A stretch of DNA of 8,194 nt from Bifidobacterium breve (lineage in GTDB: Bacteria > Actinomycetota > Actinomycetes > S36-B12). The notes below the pieces were generated by a model. That model ran no database searches, had not been told where the DNA came from, and saw only the letters and a program-made list of their open reading frames with translations. Each line of letters opens with the position of its first letter. Position 1 is the stretch's first letter. This document shows, piece after piece, positions 6,685 through 8,194 of this stretch. The position numbers were made by a program, and so were the translations under genes. The DNA is taken from contig CALPZT020000053.1 of the NCBI GenBank assembly GCA_943328365.2, positions 1 to 8,194 on the forward strand, given 5' to 3'.

Positions 6685-7433
6685 GCGGTCACTCCAAATG
6701 GGCGACGACGAAGCACAAGAAGGCCGTGGTCGATGCACGGCGCAGCAAGGTTTTCGCCAGGCTCATCAAGAACATCGAGGTCGCCGCGCGCATGGGCGGC
6801 GGAGACGTCGCGGGCAACCCGACCCTGTACGACGCCATCCAGAAGGCGAGGAAGACCTCGGTGCCCCTCGACAACATCGAGCGGGCGGTCAAGCGGGGCA
6901 GCGGAGCCGAGGCCGGCGGGGCTGACTGGCAGACGATCATGTACGAGGGATATGGCCCGAACGGCGTGGCCGTGCTCATTGAATGCCTGACCGACAACCG
7001 CAACCGGGCCGCATCCGAGGTGCGTGTCGGGATGACGCGCAATGGCGGATCCATGGCGGATCCGGGCTCGGTTGCCTACATGTTCAGCCGCAAGGGCGTC
7101 GTCATCGTGCCCAAGGCGGAGGGCACAACCGAGGACTCCCTCCTCGATGCGGTGCTCGAGCAGGGTGCCGAGGAGGTGAACGACCTCGGTGAGAGCTACG
7201 AGGTCGTGTGCGAGGCAAGCGACCTGGTCAAGGTGCGGACCGCGGTGCAGGGGGCCGGGATGGATTACGAGTCCGCCGATGCCACGCTGCTGCCGAGCGT
7301 GACCGTGCAACTTGACGAGGATGCAGCCCGAAAGGTGTTTAGGCTCCTCGAGGCGCTTGACGAGATCGATGACGTTCAGAATGTCTACTCGAATTTTGAC
7401 GTGAGCGACGCCGTCATGGCGGCCATCGACTGA
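6681..7433 (+). CDS. YebC/PmpR family protein
   Basis: A 250-aa cytoplasmic protein of the YebC/TACO1 family. Seen: the characteristic N-terminus SGHSKWATTKHKK (2-14), the NPTLYDAIQKAR stretch (46-57), MYEGYGPNGVAV (87-98), TDNRNRAASEVR (104-115), and SVAYMFSRKGV (130-140). Length and three-domain spacing are normal. Family knowledge: members were first described as transcriptional regulators (PmpR); later work links several YebC proteins to translation, including relief of proline-rich stalling, and mitochondrial TACO1 is a translational activator. Which role applies here cannot be read from sequence. The ATG overlaps the pdxT stop as ATGA; a weak GAGG lies upstream. YebC next to ruvC is a common bacterial arrangement, here separated by an SOS-box region. 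Confidence 0.95.
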   Translation: MSGHSKWATTKHKKAVVDARRSKVFARLIKNIEVAARMGGGDVAGNPTLYDAIQKARKTSVPLDNIERAVKRGSGAEAGGADWQTIMYEGYGPNGVAVLIECLTDNRNRAASEVRVGMTRNGGSMADPGSVAYMFSRKGVVIVPKAEGTTEDSLLDAVLEQGAEEVNDLGESYEVVCEASDLVKVRTAVQGAGMDYESADATLLPSVTVQLDEDAARKVFRLLEALDEIDDVQNVYSNFDVSDAVMAAID

Positions 7434-7452
7434 CGGATTCACCCACTAGCCT

Positions 7453-7468
7453 TAGAACATACGTTCGT
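7453..7468 (+). promoter_or_regulatory. LexA-binding SOS box upstream of ruvC
   Basis: GAAC-ATAC-GTTC (7455-7466) is an exact match to the actinobacterial LexA core GAAC-N4-GTTC, in the context TAGAAC...GTTCGT. It lies 80 nt before the ruvC start and 21 nt after the yebC stop. Family knowledge: ruvC in mycobacteria belongs to the LexA-controlled damage response. No clear -35/-10 pair is visible; TTCACC (7438-7443) with TACGTT (7460-7465) at 16 nt is a weak candidate that the box would cover. Confidence 0.85.
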
Positions 7469-7531
7469 ATCCGCGGACGGGAGGCTGCTGGCGAGATTCC
7501 TGCGTCGGCCCAGGGCTTGATAGGGCCCGGT

Positions 7532-7540
7532 GAGGGAGGG
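7532..7540 (+). promoter_or_regulatory. Shine-Dalgarno of ruvC
   Basis: GAGGGAGGG ends 6 nt before the ATG at 7547 and chooses that start over an in-frame TTG at 7517. Confidence 0.6.
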
Positions 7541-7546
7541 CGCGTC

Positions 7547-8062
7547 ATGCGAGTGCTTGGAGTTGACCCCGGCCTCACGAGATGCGGTGTTGCCGTCGTT
7601 GAGGGAGCGCCGGGCCGCACCTTGGTTGCCCGGCATATCGGCGTGATCACGACCGGTGCCGATGAGTGCATCTCGCTCCGCCTCGCGGGCATCGAGCGCG
7701 GACTCATCGACCTCGTCACTGAATTCGAACCAGACGTCATCGCGATCGAGCGAGTCTTCAGTCAGCACAATGTCCGCAGCGCAATGGGCACGGCACAGGC
7801 TGCGGCCATGGCCCTTGTCATCGCGGGTCGGCTTGGCCTCCCGATAGCGATGCACACGCCGACCGAGGTCAAGGCCGCTGTCACGGGCAGCGGTCGTGCT
7901 GAGAAGGCGCAGGTTGCGGCGATGGTGACGCGCCTGCTCGGACTAGCGGCGGCTCCACGGCCGGCGGATGCCGCGGATGCCGCAGCCATCGCCATCTGCC
8001 AGGTGTGGCGCGGAAGCGCGCAGCGGCGCATCAACGAAGCGATGGCGGCGGTGGCCCGGTGA
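7547..8062 (+). CDS. ruvC: Crossover junction endodeoxyribonuclease RuvC
   Basis: A 171-aa Holliday-junction resolvase with RNase H fold; as a dimer it makes symmetric nicks in junctions brought by RuvAB. Seen: the start MRVLGVDPGLTRCG with D7, AIERVFSQHN with E68 and the conserved loop Phe71, and the C-terminal ADAADAAAIA with D141 and D144, completing the metal-binding DEDD set (E. coli D7, E66, D138, D141). HTPTEVKAAVTGSGRAEKAQV (103-123) is the usual junction-contact region. Start ATG is supported by its strong Shine-Dalgarno and by the family N-terminus. The preceding SOS box suggests induction by DNA damage. The stop overlaps ruvA as GTGA. Confidence 0.97.
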   Translation: MRVLGVDPGLTRCGVAVVEGAPGRTLVARHIGVITTGADECISLRLAGIERGLIDLVTEFEPDVIAIERVFSQHNVRSAMGTAQAAAMALVIAGRLGLPIAMHTPTEVKAAVTGSGRAEKAQVAAMVTRLLGLAAAPRPADAADAAAIAICQVWRGSAQRRINEAMAAVAR

Positions 8063-8194
8063 TCGACTTCCTCCGCGGAACCGTGACCACCGTGCGCCCG
8101 GACCGCATCGTCATCGACATCGGCCCCTTGGGTCTCACCGCGATGTGCACGCCCGCCGCCGCGCTGAGCGTCCGGGTGGGGGAGCGAGTCGAGC
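8059..8194 (+). CDS. ruvA: Holliday junction branch-migration protein RuvA, N-terminal part
   Basis: The GTG at 8059 overlaps the ruvC stop and opens 45 codons to the window edge. The sequence MIDFLRGTVTTVRPDRIVID, followed by IGPLGLTAMCTPAAAL, is the OB-fold (domain I) of RuvA: the family start MIxxxRGxV and the glycine of the GPLG turn (normally GGVGY) are visible. RuvA tetramers bind four-way junctions and load the RuvB motor. Only about a quarter of the roughly 200-residue protein is present. Position directly after ruvC is the standard actinobacterial ruvCAB order; ruvB is expected beyond the window. Confidence 0.93.
   Translation, partial: MIDFLRGTVTTVRPDRIVIDIGPLGLTAMCTPAAALSVRVGERVE

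Noticed and set aside
5965..6738. Minus-strand open frame of 257 codons opposite pdxS end and pdxT
   Set aside because: Entirely antisense to well-conserved genes, low-complexity composition, no Shine-Dalgarno or known motif.
7042..7063. Perfect tandem repeat of the 11-mer ATGGCGGATCC inside yebC
   Set aside because: The encoded residues NGGSMADPGS are conserved in actinobacterial YebC proteins, so the repeat is explained by coding constraint and codon choice; the frame stays intact.
6645..7442. Minus-strand open frame of 265 codons covering all of yebC
   Set aside because: Mirror frame of a conserved gene in high-GC DNA; no domain recognised. Open length alone is not evidence here.
7507..7527. 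GGCCC ... GGGCC inverted repeat before ruvC
   Set aside because: Five-bp arms with an 11-nt loop in GC-rich DNA are expected by chance; no T-run, and it lies just before the ruvC ribosome binding site.

Overview
The window is high-GC, densely packed bacterial chromosome. The gene order (phosphatidylinositol-phosphate synthase, acyltransferase, mannosyltransferase, PLP synthase, YebC, RuvC, RuvA), the frequent GTG starts and the GAAC-N4-GTTC LexA site point to an actinomycete (Actinomycetota). The phosphatidylinositol mannoside (PIM) genes and the long-known linkage pgsA-patA-pimA ... pdxST ... yebC-ruvCAB support this; the order resembles mycobacteria, but without the HIT, Nudix and thioesterase genes that mycobacteria have in the same stretch. 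The order within Actinomycetota cannot be fixed from the sequence; a Micrococcales-like organism is my guess.

Layout. (1) Positions 1-1666, minus strand: the N-terminal 555 codons of an EF-G-like GTPase (FusA2/EF-G2 type), cut by the window edge. (2) A 159-bp divergent intergenic region. (3) Positions 1826-5072, plus strand: a tightly packed membrane-lipid operon, pgsA (PIP synthase) - patA (PIM acyltransferase) - pimA (first mannosyltransferase) - a small LemA-like membrane protein. (4) A 110-bp intergenic region with several inverted repeats and repeated 5-mers. (5) Positions 5183-7433: pdxS-pdxT (the two subunits of glutamine-dependent PLP synthase) and a YebC/PmpR family gene, all overlapping by 4 nt. 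(6) A 113-bp intergenic region with a clear SOS box. (7) Positions 7547-8194: ruvC and the start of ruvA, also overlapping by 4 nt.

Functionally, the first operon makes phosphatidylinositol and the first steps of PIM glycolipids at the inner face of the membrane; the second makes pyridoxal phosphate and a translation or regulatory factor; the third begins the Holliday-junction processing set and appears to be DNA-damage inducible.

Nearly all of the window is ordinary, conserved actinobacterial gene content. I see no mobile element, CRISPR array, tRNA or rRNA. The parts worth a second look are the structured leader in front of pdxS, the LemA-like gene inside the PIM operon, the altered GTPase motifs of the EF-G-like protein, and the SOS box before ruvC.
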